DNA from: Streptosporangiaceae bacterium
Lineage (GTDB): Bacteria; Actinomycetota; Actinomycetes; Streptosporangiales; Streptosporangiaceae
NCBI GenBank assembly: GCA_025964695.1
Contig: JAOPYK010000040.1
Span: 1 to 64,000 of the forward strand
DNA: 64,000 bases
Reading direction: 5' to 3'
Shown: positions 7,228 to 15,378 of the stretch, one piece after another
How the letters are laid out: every line of letters starts with the position of its first letter
Position numbering within the stretch: position 1 is the stretch's first letter
Translations under genes and position numbers: made by a program
The notes under the pieces: generated by a model
What the model was told of the DNA's origin: nothing
What the model saw: only the letters and a program-made list of their open reading frames with translations
Databases searched by the model: none

Positions 7228-8401
7228 TGCCGTCATCGTCGCCGCCTGCAGGACCCCGATCGGCACCGCCTTCAAGGGCACGCTCACCGAGGTGCCCGCC
7301 AGCGAACTGGCCGTCCACGTCATCGAGAACGTGATCAAACGGAGCCAGGTCTCCGTGGACGACTTCGACGACGTCATCCTGGGCGAGTCCATGCAGGGCG
7401 GCGGTGTGATCGCGCGCTACGCCGCGGTCGCGACCGGGCTGCACGGGGTTCCGGGACTGGCCCACAACCGGCACTGCGCCTCCGGGCTGGCCGCGGTGCA
7501 GACCGCCGCCGCGGGCATCCGCGCGGGGATGGACCACGCGGTGATCGCCGGTGGCGCCGAGTCGATCTCCACTGCGCCGCGGGCCCGCCGCCGGACGCCG
7601 GGCACCGACGACTGGGAGGACCCGTGGATGCCGCTCTCCCATCCCGACTCCGCCGAGGCCCCGGCCCTGGACATGTCCGTGACCGTCGGCTGGAACACCG
7701 CGCGGATCGCGGGCGTGTCCCGGGAGGAGATGGACGCCTGGGCCCTCAACAGCCATGCCAAGGCGGTGCGCGCCATCGACGAGGGCCGCTTCGCCGACGA
7801 GATCGTGCCGATCCGCGCGCGCCGCAAGGACGGCGACGACGTGCTGTTCGACACCGACGAGCACCCGCGACGCGGGGGGTCCCTGGAGAAGATGGGCACG
7901 CTGAAGGTGCTGCACCCGGAGATCCCGGGCTTCAGTATCACCGCGGGCAACTCCTCGGGGGTCAACGACGGGGCCGCGGCGGTCGTCGTCACCTCGGACG
8001 AGTTCGCGCGTGCGCACGGCCTGCGCCCGCTCGCGGTCGTGCGTTCGTGGGCGTCCGTCGGGGTCGATCCGGTCCGTACCGGCCTGGCCCCGGTCGAGGC
8101 GATCCCGAAGGCACTGGCGCGGGCGGGTCTCACGGTCGGTGACGTCGATCTGTTCGAGATCAACGAGGCGTTCGCGTCCATGTGCGTGGCCACGACCCGC
8201 GAGCTCGGCCTGGACGCGGACCGGGTGAATGTGAACGGCAGCGGCTGCAGCCTGGGTCACCCCATCGCCGCGACGGGTGCCCGCATGGTGACCACGATGG
8301 TGCACGAACTCGGCCGGCGCGGTGGCGGCATCGGAGTCGTGTCGATGTGCGCCGGTGGCGGCATGGGCTCGGCGCTGGTCCTGGAAGTGGCCGGACGCTG
8401 A
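7220..8401 (+). CDS. Thiolase (acetyl-CoA C-acyltransferase)
   Basis: A 393-residue degradative-type thiolase that cleaves a 3-oxoacyl-CoA with CoA to release acetyl- or propionyl-CoA. The nucleophile Cys86 is in NRHCASGL, NEAF is at 315-318, the catalytic His347 is in GHPIAATGAR, and the second Cys377 is in CAGGGMG. Length is normal for the family. It lies 82 bases downstream of the DUF2889 gene and ends in a hairpin shared with the convergent dehydrogenase. It is the only fully canonical thiolase in the island, so it probably performs the final thiolysis. Exact chain length is unknown. Confidence 0.95.
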   Translation: MPDAVIVAACRTPIGTAFKGTLTEVPASELAVHVIENVIKRSQVSVDDFDDVILGESMQGGGVIARYAAVATGLHGVPGLAHNRHCASGLAAVQTAAAGIRAGMDHAVIAGGAESISTAPRARRRTPGTDDWEDPWMPLSHPDSAEAPALDMSVTVGWNTARIAGVSREEMDAWALNSHAKAVRAIDEGRFADEIVPIRARRKDGDDVLFDTDEHPRRGGSLEKMGTLKVLHPEIPGFSITAGNSSGVNDGAAAVVVTSDEFARAHGLRPLAVVRSWASVGVDPVRTGLAPVEAIPKALARAGLTVGDVDLFEINEAFASMCVATTRELGLDADRVNVNGSGCSLGHPIAATGARMVTTMVHELGRRGGGIGVVSMCAGGGMGSALVLEVAGR

Positions 8402-8408
8402 CCTGAGG

Positions 8409-8440
8409 CCGGGTGGTGGTGTGTCGGCCCCGCCACCCGG
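8409..8440. terminator. Hairpin between convergent genes
   Basis: CCGGGTGG (8409-8416) pairs perfectly with CCACCCGG (8433-8440) across a 16-base loop. It sits between the convergent thiolase and dehydrogenase stops. There is no T-tract, as is common in high-GC actinomycetes. Confidence 0.5.
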
Positions 8441-8466
8441 TCCACCGGAGCCTGCCTGCGGCGTGG

Positions 8467-9705
8467 TCAGCCGGTGCCGGTGGGCGCCGGGGGCTCGCGC
8501 GGGAGGCCGAGGACCGTCTCGGCGATGATGTTGCGCTGCACCTCCGAAGAGCCCGCGTAGATCGTTCCCGCCCGGGCGTTCAAATAGGTGGCGGCCCAGG
8601 ACGCGGTGGAGTCGAACGGCGCGCCGGGGTCGTCCGTACGCATGGAACGCAGCGGGCCACGGCCCTCCAGAACCTGGCCCGAGGGACCGAGGATGTCCAT
8701 CGCCAGTGTGGTGACGTCCTGGTGGTACTCGCTCCAGAACAGCTTGAGGACCGACGATTCGGGACCCGGCGGGTTGCCCTTGAGGTAGTCGGTGAGCACG
8801 CGGTAACCGAGGTGCCGCATGCTCTCGACCCGGCAGTGGCAGTCCGCCAGGCGTTGCCGGATCATCGGGTCGTCGACCGCCCCGCGTGCCCGGGCGAGCG
8901 TGATCAGGCGGTCCAGCTCTGCGCGGAACGCGATCGGCATGGTGGCGGCCTCCTCACCGCGCTCGAAGCCGAGCAGCGACTTGGCGACGTGCCAGCCACC
9001 GTTCACGGGGCCGACCACGTGCCCGGCGGGGGTCCTCGCGTCGTCGAAGAACACCTCGCAGAAATCGTCGTCGCCGTTCATCATCGTGATGGGCCGGACC
9101 TCGACGCCCGGCTGGTCCATGGGGACCAGCAGGAACGAGATCCCGCGGTGCTTGGGAGCGTCCGGATCCGTACGCGCCAGAACGAAGATCCAGTTGGCCC
9201 GGTGGGCCTGTGAGGTCCAGATCTTCTGGCCGTTGACGATCCACTCGTCGCCGCCCCGCACCGCCCTGGTCCGGAGTGCGGCCAGGTCCGAGCCCGCCTC
9301 CGGCTCGGAGAAGCCCTGGCACCAGATGTGCGCGTTGCTCAGGATGCGGGGCAGGAAATACCGACGCTGCTCCTCGGTGCCCCAGCGCAGCAGGGTGTTG
9401 CCCATCATCTTGATGCTGACCATGTCGTTCAGGCCGCCTGCGGGCACCCCGGCGCGCATGAGTTCCTCGACGAGGACGACCTGGTGCAGGTGGGAGAGCC
9501 CCTGCCCGCCGTACTCCACCGGCCAGTTCAGCCCGAGCAGGCCACGGCGGTACAGAGTGGCGCGCCAGGACTCGGAGAAGGCCAGGGCCTCGTCGCGGCC
9601 GGGGATGGCGCCGAGGCCGGACCAGCCCGGGGGAAGCTCTTCGGCGAGCACCCGGCAGACCTGTGCCCGGAAGGCCCCCGCCTCCGGCGGGTAGCTGATG
9701 TCCAT
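8467..9705 (-). CDS. Acyl-CoA dehydrogenase (FadE family, 412 aa)
   Basis: A classical-length dehydrogenase with WPVEYGGQG, the motif QGFSEPEAGSDLAALRTRA, KIWTSQAHRANW, and a C-terminal YAGSSEVQRNIIAETVLGLP that carries the catalytic-type Glu. AAGGAGCGAG precedes the ATG at 9705. It is divergent from the dehydrogenase at 9874; the two share a 168-base promoter gap with the ATAGTTTAACTAT palindrome. The N-terminal half resembles the 292-1470 protein (same SEPE.GSD and QKIWTS spacing), so both may act on related bulky acyl-CoAs. Substrate unknown. Confidence 0.93.
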   Translation of the reverse strand: MDISYPPEAGAFRAQVCRVLAEELPPGWSGLGAIPGRDEALAFSESWRATLYRRGLLGLNWPVEYGGQGLSHLHQVVLVEELMRAGVPAGGLNDMVSIKMMGNTLLRWGTEEQRRYFLPRILSNAHIWCQGFSEPEAGSDLAALRTRAVRGGDEWIVNGQKIWTSQAHRANWIFVLARTDPDAPKHRGISFLLVPMDQPGVEVRPITMMNGDDDFCEVFFDDARTPAGHVVGPVNGGWHVAKSLLGFERGEEAATMPIAFRAELDRLITLARARGAVDDPMIRQRLADCHCRVESMRHLGYRVLTDYLKGNPPGPESSVLKLFWSEYHQDVTTLAMDILGPSGQVLEGRGPLRSMRTDDPGAPFDSTASWAATYLNARAGTIYAGSSEVQRNIIAETVLGLPREPPAPTGTG

Positions 9706-9805
9706 CTCGCTCCTTGCCCGAACGCCTGGCCGTCACGCCGAGCGGAGCCGGTGCTCCGGCCCGTCCGCACGGCACCGACCGCTTGCGTCGAGATCGGATA
9801 GCATA

Positions 9806-9818
9806 ATAGTTTAACTAT
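9806..9818. promoter_or_regulatory. Palindromic AT-rich site between divergent dehydrogenases
   Basis: ATAGTTTAACTAT has perfect 6-bp arms around a central T and lies midway between the starts at 9705 and 9874. The ATAGTTTAA core recurs at 20178, before another divergent pair. Probably an operator for a regulator common to the island. Confidence 0.5.
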
Positions 9819-9873
9819 AAAGACGGATGTTTCCAGCGGCCACCGGGTCTTGGTGGACGGAAGGGTGGACGGC

Positions 9874-11016
9874 ATGCGGCGCGTCATCTTCGAGGATGTG
9901 CATGATCAGTTCCGGGCGACGGCCCGTACGTTCTTCGAGAAGGAGTGCGTTCCGTACACCGATCAGTGGGAACGTGACGGGAAGGTCAGCCGGGAGGCCT
10001 GGCGCAAGGCCGGGCGGCAGGGTCTGCTCGCCTTCGAGGTGCCCGAGGAGTACGGCGGCATGGGCATCCGCGACTTCCGGTTCAACGCCATCGTCTCCGA
10101 GGAGCTGTTCAACACCGGTGCCGTCGGCATCGGCCTCGGCGTGCAGAACGACATCATGCCGTCCTACCTGGTCGACCTGACCACCGAAGAGCAGAAGCGG
10201 CGCTGGCTCCCCGGGCTGGCCAACGGCGACATCGTCACCTCGATCGCCATGTCCGAGCCGGGCGCCGGGTCGGATGTCGCCGGCATCAAGACGACCGCGG
10301 TCCGCAAGGGAGACGGTTATGTCGTCAACGGCGCCAAGACGTTCATCAGCAACGGACTGTTGTCGGACCTGGTGATGGTGGCGGCCAAGACCGATCCGGC
10401 GGCCGGGCACCGCGGCATCAGCCTGATCGCGGTGGAGACCGATACCCCCGGCTTCAAACGCGGCCGCAAACTCGACAAGATCGGCCAGTTCTCGGCGGAC
10501 ACGGCAGAGCTGTTCTTCGACGAGGTCGAGGTGCCCGCCGAGAACCTGGTCGGGGAGGAGAACCGCGGTTTCTATCACATGATGCGCAACCTGCCGAAGG
10601 AGCGGCTGGGCATCGCGGTGTACGCGGTCGCGGCCGCACGGCGTGCGTTCGGGCTGACCATGCGGTACGTCACCGAGCGGGAGGCGTTCGGCCGGCCGAT
10701 CGGCACCTTTCAGGTGAACCGGCACTTCCTCGCCGAGATCAAGACGAAGATCGACGTCGCGCAGACCTACCTCGACCAGTGCATCATGGCGGCCAATGCG
10801 GGAGAGCTCACCGCGCAGGAGGCGGCAGGCTGTAAGTGGTGGACCACCGAGCTGCAGTGGGAGGTGCTGGACCGCTGCCTGCAGCTGCACGGCGGGTACG
10901 GCTACATCAACGAATTCGAGATCGCCCGGCTGTGGCGCGACTCCCGGGTGCAGCGGCTGTACGGCGGGACCACCGAGATCATGAAGGACCTCATCGGCCG
11001 CGACCTGGGTCTGTGA
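9874..11016 (+). CDS. Acyl-CoA dehydrogenase (short/medium-chain type, 380 aa)
   Basis: A classical tetrameric-type dehydrogenase. GGAAGGG precedes the ATG at 9874; the TTG at 9850 in the same frame lacks support. Motifs run in order: EEYGGMG, IAMSEPGAGSDVAGIKTTA, GAKTFISNG, REAFGRPIGTFQVNRHF, LQLHGGYGYINEFEIAR, and RLYGGTTEIMKDLIGRDL with the catalytic Glu. It is closest in style to isovaleryl-/2-methylacyl-CoA and similar short-chain enzymes, so branched or shortened chain oxidation is plausible. The last codons (GRDLGL-stop) appear to be the seed of the tandem repeat that follows. Confidence 0.95.
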   Translation: MRRVIFEDVHDQFRATARTFFEKECVPYTDQWERDGKVSREAWRKAGRQGLLAFEVPEEYGGMGIRDFRFNAIVSEELFNTGAVGIGLGVQNDIMPSYLVDLTTEEQKRRWLPGLANGDIVTSIAMSEPGAGSDVAGIKTTAVRKGDGYVVNGAKTFISNGLLSDLVMVAAKTDPAAGHRGISLIAVETDTPGFKRGRKLDKIGQFSADTAELFFDEVEVPAENLVGEENRGFYHMMRNLPKERLGIAVYAVAAARRAFGLTMRYVTEREAFGRPIGTFQVNRHFLAEIKTKIDVAQTYLDQCIMAANAGELTAQEAAGCKWWTTELQWEVLDRCLQLHGGYGYINEFEIARLWRDSRVQRLYGGTTEIMKDLIGRDLGL

Positions 11017-11150
11017 GGCCGGGACCTGCGTCTGTGAAGCCGGGACCTGGGGGCGGTGAGGCCCGGACGTGGGGCTTTGACGCCCCGGACCTGAGGCTTA
11101 GAGAACCGGGCCTGGGGCTTTGAGGCCCGAGCCTGGGGCTTTGAGGCCGG
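10996..11150. repeat. Imperfect 21-22-bp tandem repeat spanning two gene ends
   Basis: About seven units of the form GAGGCCCGGACCTGGGGCTTT run from the last codons of the dehydrogenase through the gap and into the C-terminal codons of the convergent ligase. The first unit overlaps the dehydrogenase codons for GRDLGL and the stop. In the ligase the repeat encodes the tail GLKAPGSGLKAPGPVL. Unit drift shows it is not recent. Confidence 0.75.
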
Positions 11151-12747
11151 ACGGAGCTGCGGCCCGGGCGAACTGCGCGCGCAGATCCGCCTTGCGTACC
11201 TTCATGCTCGCGTTGCGCGGCAGTTCCGCAACCAGGTGCACGTGTCGCGGGACCTTGTAATTGGCCATGTGCTCCCTGGCCCACGCGATGAGGTCCGCCG
11301 CTCGCACGTCCTGGCCGGCGGCGGGCACGACGAACGCCGCGCCCACTTCGCCGAGACGGTCATCGGGCACGCCGATGACGGCGACGTCCGCCACCGCCTC
11401 GTACCGGAGCAGCAGGCGCTCGATCTCGGCCGGGTAGGCGTTGAAGCCGCCGGCGATGAACATGTCCTTCTTGCGGTCGGTGATCCGCAGGAAGCCGCGC
11501 TCGTTGAGCGTCCCGATGTCGCCGGTGTGCAGCCAGCCGTCGGCGTCGATCACCTCGGCCGTCGCCTCCGGGTCCTCCCAGTAGCCCCGCATCACGACAT
11601 AACCCCGGACCAGGACCTCACCCGCCTCTCCGGGGGAGACCGGCCCGCCCTCCTCGTCGATCAGCGTCACCTCGACGTCCTGCGCCGGCCTGCCGACCGA
11701 GTTGGCGATGTCCTCCGGGTCGTCCTCCGGCCGGCAGGTGCTGACCATCGAGGTCGCCTCGGTGAGCCCGTACGCGGTGAGGACGACGTCGAATCCGAGG
11801 TCGTCGTGCAGCCGGTGCACCAGTTCGACCGGCACGACGGCGGCGGAGGGCACGGTGAAGCGCAGTGAGGACAGGTCGTGGTCGCCGCGTCGCGGATGCC
11901 GCATCAGGTCGTTGAAGAGCGTGGGCGGGCCGAGCAGCACGGTGACCCGCTCCCGCTCGATGCGCCCGAGCACCTCGTCGACGTCGAAGATCCGCTGCGG
12001 GATCACGGTGACGCCGTGCATGAGGCTCGCCATCCAGCCGGCCTTGTACCCGAAGGTGTGGAAGAACGGCGGGATCACCAAATAACGGTCGCCGAGGGCG
12101 AAGCCGAAGACGGCCGAGAGGTAACCGTGGGCGCGCAGCGACTGCGCGTGCGTCAGCATCACGCCCTTGGGGGCTCCGGTCGTCCCCGAGGTGAACATGA
12201 TGTCCGACAGATCGTCGCCCGTGATGGCGTCGATCCGCTCGATCGCGGTCGTCTCCGGCACCAGGACACCGGCGGCCAGGTGATCGTCCCAGGAGACGGC
12301 TCCCTCGGGGACGGCGCCCAGCGCGCACACCGTGTGCAACTCCTTCGCCAGGTCAGGTTCGCCCGACCGCAGCATCCTGAGGTGGTCCATGCCGAGGAAG
12401 TCGGTGCCGGCGATCAGCATCCGGGCGCCGCTCTTGCGCAGCACGTACGCGGCCTCCTCCGCCTTGAACCGGGTGTTGAGCGGCACCAGGACCCCACCGG
12501 CGCCGAGCACGCCGAGCGCAGCGATGATCCACTCGGCGCTGTTGGGCAGCCAGATCCCCACCCGGTCCCCGGGCCGCACCCCGGCCGCGATGGCGGCCCG
12601 CACAGAACGGACCATCTCGGCCTCCAGTTCGGCGAACGTCCACCGCCGGCCGGAGTCCGGATCGACCAGCGACTCCCGGTCGGAGAGCCGCCGGCCGTTC
12701 ACGCGCAGTACGCCGGGGATGCTGCGGAATTCGAGGTCATAGCGCAT
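11098..12747 (-). CDS. AMP-forming acyl-CoA ligase (FadD3-like family)
   Basis: A 549-residue adenylating enzyme that activates a carboxylic acid to its CoA thioester. The P-loop FTSGTTGAPKGVM, the AYGLTEAT motif, WLHTGDIG, the hinge region RKKDMFIAGGFNAYPAEIE and the late lysine region NASMKVRKADL are all present in order. The final 16 residues (two GLKAPG units and PVL) are encoded by the 21-bp tandem repeat and are not part of the fold. The ATG at 12747 is close behind the gene at 13599 in a minus-strand operon. It probably activates the pathway's starting or intermediate acid; in steroid degraders related enzymes activate the propanoate-bearing ring remnant, but that substrate is not implied here. 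Confidence 0.92.
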   Translation of the reverse strand: MRYDLEFRSIPGVLRVNGRRLSDRESLVDPDSGRRWTFAELEAEMVRSVRAAIAAGVRPGDRVGIWLPNSAEWIIAALGVLGAGGVLVPLNTRFKAEEAAYVLRKSGARMLIAGTDFLGMDHLRMLRSGEPDLAKELHTVCALGAVPEGAVSWDDHLAAGVLVPETTAIERIDAITGDDLSDIMFTSGTTGAPKGVMLTHAQSLRAHGYLSAVFGFALGDRYLVIPPFFHTFGYKAGWMASLMHGVTVIPQRIFDVDEVLGRIERERVTVLLGPPTLFNDLMRHPRRGDHDLSSLRFTVPSAAVVPVELVHRLHDDLGFDVVLTAYGLTEATSMVSTCRPEDDPEDIANSVGRPAQDVEVTLIDEEGGPVSPGEAGEVLVRGYVVMRGYWEDPEATAEVIDADGWLHTGDIGTLNERGFLRITDRKKDMFIAGGFNAYPAEIERLLLRYEAVADVAVIGVPDDRLGEVGAAFVVPAAGQDVRAADLIAWAREHMANYKVPRHVHLVAELPRNASMKVRKADLRAQFARAAAPSGLKAPGSGLKAPGPVL

Positions 12748-12786
12748 GACGGCACTCCTTGCTGGATCCGGGAACGATTGCGGTGC

Positions 12787-13599
12787 TCAGCCGTCCCGCT
12801 GTGCCGCGGCCTTCTCCGACGCCGCCTGCTTCATGCCTTCCAGGCCGATCATCGCGGGGAAGTCGAGCTCGCTGTACCAGTGGCCGTGGCCGGTCTCATG
12901 CACGTCGAAGACCGCCTGCAGCGCGGTCTGGAAACCCTGCACGTCCAGGGTCTGGTTGACCGCCCGCTTGGCCTGCCGGAGCGCGAACGGATGCTTCTGG
13001 GCGATCTCCTCGGCCAGCGCGAGCGTCTCGTCCTGCAGCCTGTCGAGCGGGACGACCCGGTTGACCATGCCGATCCGCTCGGCGTCCTCGGCGGTGACCC
13101 GGCGGCCGGTGAACAGTAGTTCCTTTGCCCTGCGGGCGCCCAGCTCCCAGGTGTGGCCGTGGTACTCGACCCCGCCGATGCCCATGTTGATCACCGGGTC
13201 GGAGAAGTACGCGTTGTCCGCGGCGATGATCAGGTCGCACGGCCAGCAGAGCATCAGGCCCGCCGCGATGCAGGCGCCCTGCACGGCGGCGATCGTCGGC
13301 TTCGGCACGTTGCGCCACCTGAGCGAGTAGCCGAGATACCTGCGGGCCTCGTTGCCGTACATTTCGGCCAGGGTGGGGGGCGCGCTGTCGGCCCCCGACA
13401 GGTCGTGCCCGGCGGAGAAGTGCTTCCCGTTGGCGTTCAGCACGATGACGCGGACCTCGTCGTCGTTCTCCGCGCGGGTCCAGGCGGCGTCGAGCGCGTC
13501 CAGAAAGGCGAACGACTGCGCGTTGGCCGCCTCGGGCCGGTTGAGCGTGATCACCGCGACGGCGCCGGAGGTCCGGTACAGGATCGGGTCGGTGGACAC
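12787..13599 (-). CDS. Enoyl-CoA hydratase/isomerase (crotonase family)
   Basis: A 270-residue crotonase. GTG at 13599 follows AAGGAAGAGGAAC; the open frame upstream is not homologous. The oxyanion motif KHFSAGHDLSG and the second motif GACIAAGLMLCWPCDLIIAAD are clear. The region normally carrying the second catalytic Glu reads DPVINMGIGGVEYHGHTWE, which differs from the canonical PE...P..GG, so it may be an isomerase, a hydrolase or a hydratase with shifted acid. It shares strand and spacing (39 bases) with the ligase gene. Confidence 0.9.
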   Translation of the reverse strand: MSTDPILYRTSGAVAVITLNRPEAANAQSFAFLDALDAAWTRAENDDEVRVIVLNANGKHFSAGHDLSGADSAPPTLAEMYGNEARRYLGYSLRWRNVPKPTIAAVQGACIAAGLMLCWPCDLIIAADNAYFSDPVINMGIGGVEYHGHTWELGARRAKELLFTGRRVTAEDAERIGMVNRVVPLDRLQDETLALAEEIAQKHPFALRQAKRAVNQTLDVQGFQTALQAVFDVHETGHGHWYSELDFPAMIGLEGMKQAASEKAAAQRDG

Positions 13600-13657
13600 A
13601 GGGTTCCTCTTCCTTGGTCGCTGGATGAAGGTCTCGTACGCTCGGGCGTCCCGCGCC

Positions 13658-14884
13658 TCAGCCGCTCCGGCTGAGGAGCATGCAGCCCGCCACCGGACCG
13701 CCTCCGGCCGCCACCGCCGCCACGGCGGGTTCCCCGGCGACCTGCCGCTCGCCGGCCTGTCCCCACAGCTGGACACAGGCCTCGTGCAGCAGCCCGACCC
13801 CGTGCAGCCGGCCACCGGAGAGCTGTCCGCCGTTGGTGTTGAGTGGGAGCTCGCCGGAGCGTGAGATGCGCTCGCCGTCTTCGACGAAGTGCCCGGCCTG
13901 ACCCTGCTCGCAGAAGCCGAGCGCCTCCAGCCACTGCAGGGTCAGGTAGCTGAAGCCGTCGTACAGCTCGGCGATGTCCACGTCAGCGGGCCGCAGCGAG
14001 GTCCGCTCCCACAGCGTGTGCGCGGCGTCGTGGGCGGCCATCGTCGTCAGGTCCGCCCGCTGGTCCCAGGTGGACCGCTGGTACATGCCCGTGCCGACCG
14101 ACTCGACCGTGAGCGGGGCCTGCGGCAGGCCCGCCGTCGCGTCACGCCGTGAGATGACGACCGCGGTGGCCCCGTCGCAGGGCACATCGCAGTCGTACAG
14201 GCAGAACGGGGTCGAGATCATCCGCGAGCCGAGGTAGTCCTCGAGCGTGAGCGGCGTGCGGTAGACGGCGTTGGGGTTGAGCGCCGCGTTGCGACGGGCG
14301 TTCAGCGGCACCTGCGCCAGCTGCTCCCTGGTCAGCCCGTACTCGTACATGTAGCGCTGCGCCATCATGCTCAGCCAGTTCGCGGCCGATATCGCCCCGA
14401 AGGGTGCGAACCACTCGTACGGGCCGTCCGCCCTGCCCTGGCCCTGCGAACCGCCCGCCAGGACTCCGGCCCGGCCGCGGTTCTGCTGGGCGGTGGACTC
14501 CCACACGGAGCGGAAGCACACCACGTGATCGGCCAGGCCGGTCGCCACCGCCAGGCACGCGTCGGCCAGCGGCCCCAGCTGGCCGGCGGTCTCGAGCGCC
14601 CCGAGAAACCAGCGCGCCCGGATGCCGAGGCCGCCGATCACGTCGTACGCCCCGCCGCCGGTGAATCCCGGGTCCGGAACGGTGGCGCCCGGATACGTCG
14701 CGACGCCGTCGATGTCGGCCGGTGTCAGACCCGCGTGCTCGATGGCCCGTAGACAGGCGTCCAGGGTCAGTTCCAGCCCGTCGCGGCCCAGCCGGCGGCC
14801 CACCTTGGACTGGCCGACTCCGCTGATGACCGCGCGGCCCGCGAGGGGGTTCACCGGTTCACCGGACGGAACAGGGGCAGCCAT
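13658..14884 (-). CDS. SCP2-type thiolase-fold protein, Ltp2-like lyase candidate
   Basis: A 408-residue thiolase-fold protein. GGGAGGACGT precedes the ATG at 14884. The segment where thiolases carry the nucleophilic Cys reads ALETAGQLGPLADA, with no Cys, while the C-terminal LPLNTNGGQLSGGRLHG is typical of the non-thiolytic branch. Such proteins, with a partner DUF35 protein, act as retro-aldol lyases in steroid side-chain degradation (Ltp2 with the DUF35 domain of ChsH2). The adjacent, overlapping DUF35 gene (34-base overlap) supports this. Expected reaction: cleavage of a beta-hydroxyacyl-CoA to a ketone or aldehyde plus a short acyl-CoA. Confidence 0.85.
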   Translation of the reverse strand: MAAPVPSGEPVNPLAGRAVISGVGQSKVGRRLGRDGLELTLDACLRAIEHAGLTPADIDGVATYPGATVPDPGFTGGGAYDVIGGLGIRARWFLGALETAGQLGPLADACLAVATGLADHVVCFRSVWESTAQQNRGRAGVLAGGSQGQGRADGPYEWFAPFGAISAANWLSMMAQRYMYEYGLTREQLAQVPLNARRNAALNPNAVYRTPLTLEDYLGSRMISTPFCLYDCDVPCDGATAVVISRRDATAGLPQAPLTVESVGTGMYQRSTWDQRADLTTMAAHDAAHTLWERTSLRPADVDIAELYDGFSYLTLQWLEALGFCEQGQAGHFVEDGERISRSGELPLNTNGGQLSGGRLHGVGLLHEACVQLWGQAGERQVAGEPAVAAVAAGGGPVAGCMLLSRSG

Positions 14885-15315
14885 ACGTCCTCCCAATGCT
14901 CGAATATGACTTCCACCGGCATGCCGATCTCGACCTGGTCGGGCTCGCAGCCGACGATGTTGCTGGTCAGCCGGACGCCCGGCTCCTCCTCGATCTCCAC
15001 GATGCCCACGACGTAGGGGGGCGGGAATCCGGGCAGCCACTGCTGGTGGTTCACCGTGAACGTCACGAGGGTGGCGCGACCGGACACCGGCTCGGCCCCG
15101 ACGTCGAAGCTCTGACAGCGGAAGCAGATGGGACTCGGGGGATGGAAGAAGTGCCCGCAGGAGTGACAGCGGTGGATCCGCAGCTCGTCCTTCTCGCCTC
15201 CGGTCCAGAAGTCCCGGGTCAGCGGCTTGACGGCCGGCAGCATGCGGGACTCGGGTCTGGCCGGGGACGGCGGCGAGCCGCCCTCGCCGGATGGGCTCGG
15301 GGTGGTGTTCAACAA
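14851..15315 (-). CDS. Zn-ribbon OB-fold protein (DUF35 family)
   Basis: A 154-residue protein with an N-terminal rubredoxin-like zinc ribbon (Cys50, Cys53, Cys64, Cys67 in CHSCGHFFHPP and ICFRC) followed by a C-terminal OB fold (TLVTFTVNHQQWLPGFPPPY, GMPVEVIFEHWEDVWLPLFRP). The start is TTG at 15315 (or the next TTG), placed by AAGGAGGT; ATG for MLPAVK about 25 codons on is the alternative. It overlaps the following thiolase-fold gene, and the two probably form one complex in which this protein binds the CoA tail. A second zinc-ribbon/OB module is fused within the 18816-20063 protein. Confidence 0.88.
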   Translation of the reverse strand: MLNTTPSPSGEGGSPPSPARPESRMLPAVKPLTRDFWTGGEKDELRIHRCHSCGHFFHPPSPICFRCQSFDVGAEPVSGRATLVTFTVNHQQWLPGFPPPYVVGIVEIEEEPGVRLTSNIVGCEPDQVEIGMPVEVIFEHWEDVWLPLFRPVNR

Positions 15316-15322
15316 CCGACCT

Positions 15323-15378
15323 CCTTCATCTCGTCAGCCTTCATCTCGTCAGTCTCGTCAGTCTCGTCAGTCTCGTCG
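15323..15378. repeat. Short tandem repeat with multiplied stop codons
   Basis: On the minus strand a 9-bp unit GACTGACGA occurs three times, followed by two longer variants ending GATGAAGG. The first unit contains the stop codon of the VOC gene, so the stop is repeated in frame, and the last unit provides the start of the AAGGAGG ribosome site of the DUF35 gene. Confidence 0.7.

Noticed and set aside
9850-9873. Upstream TTG start for the dehydrogenase at 9874
   Set aside because: GGAAGGG sits between the TTG and the ATG at ideal distance from the ATG, and the added residues have no homology to the family N-terminus.
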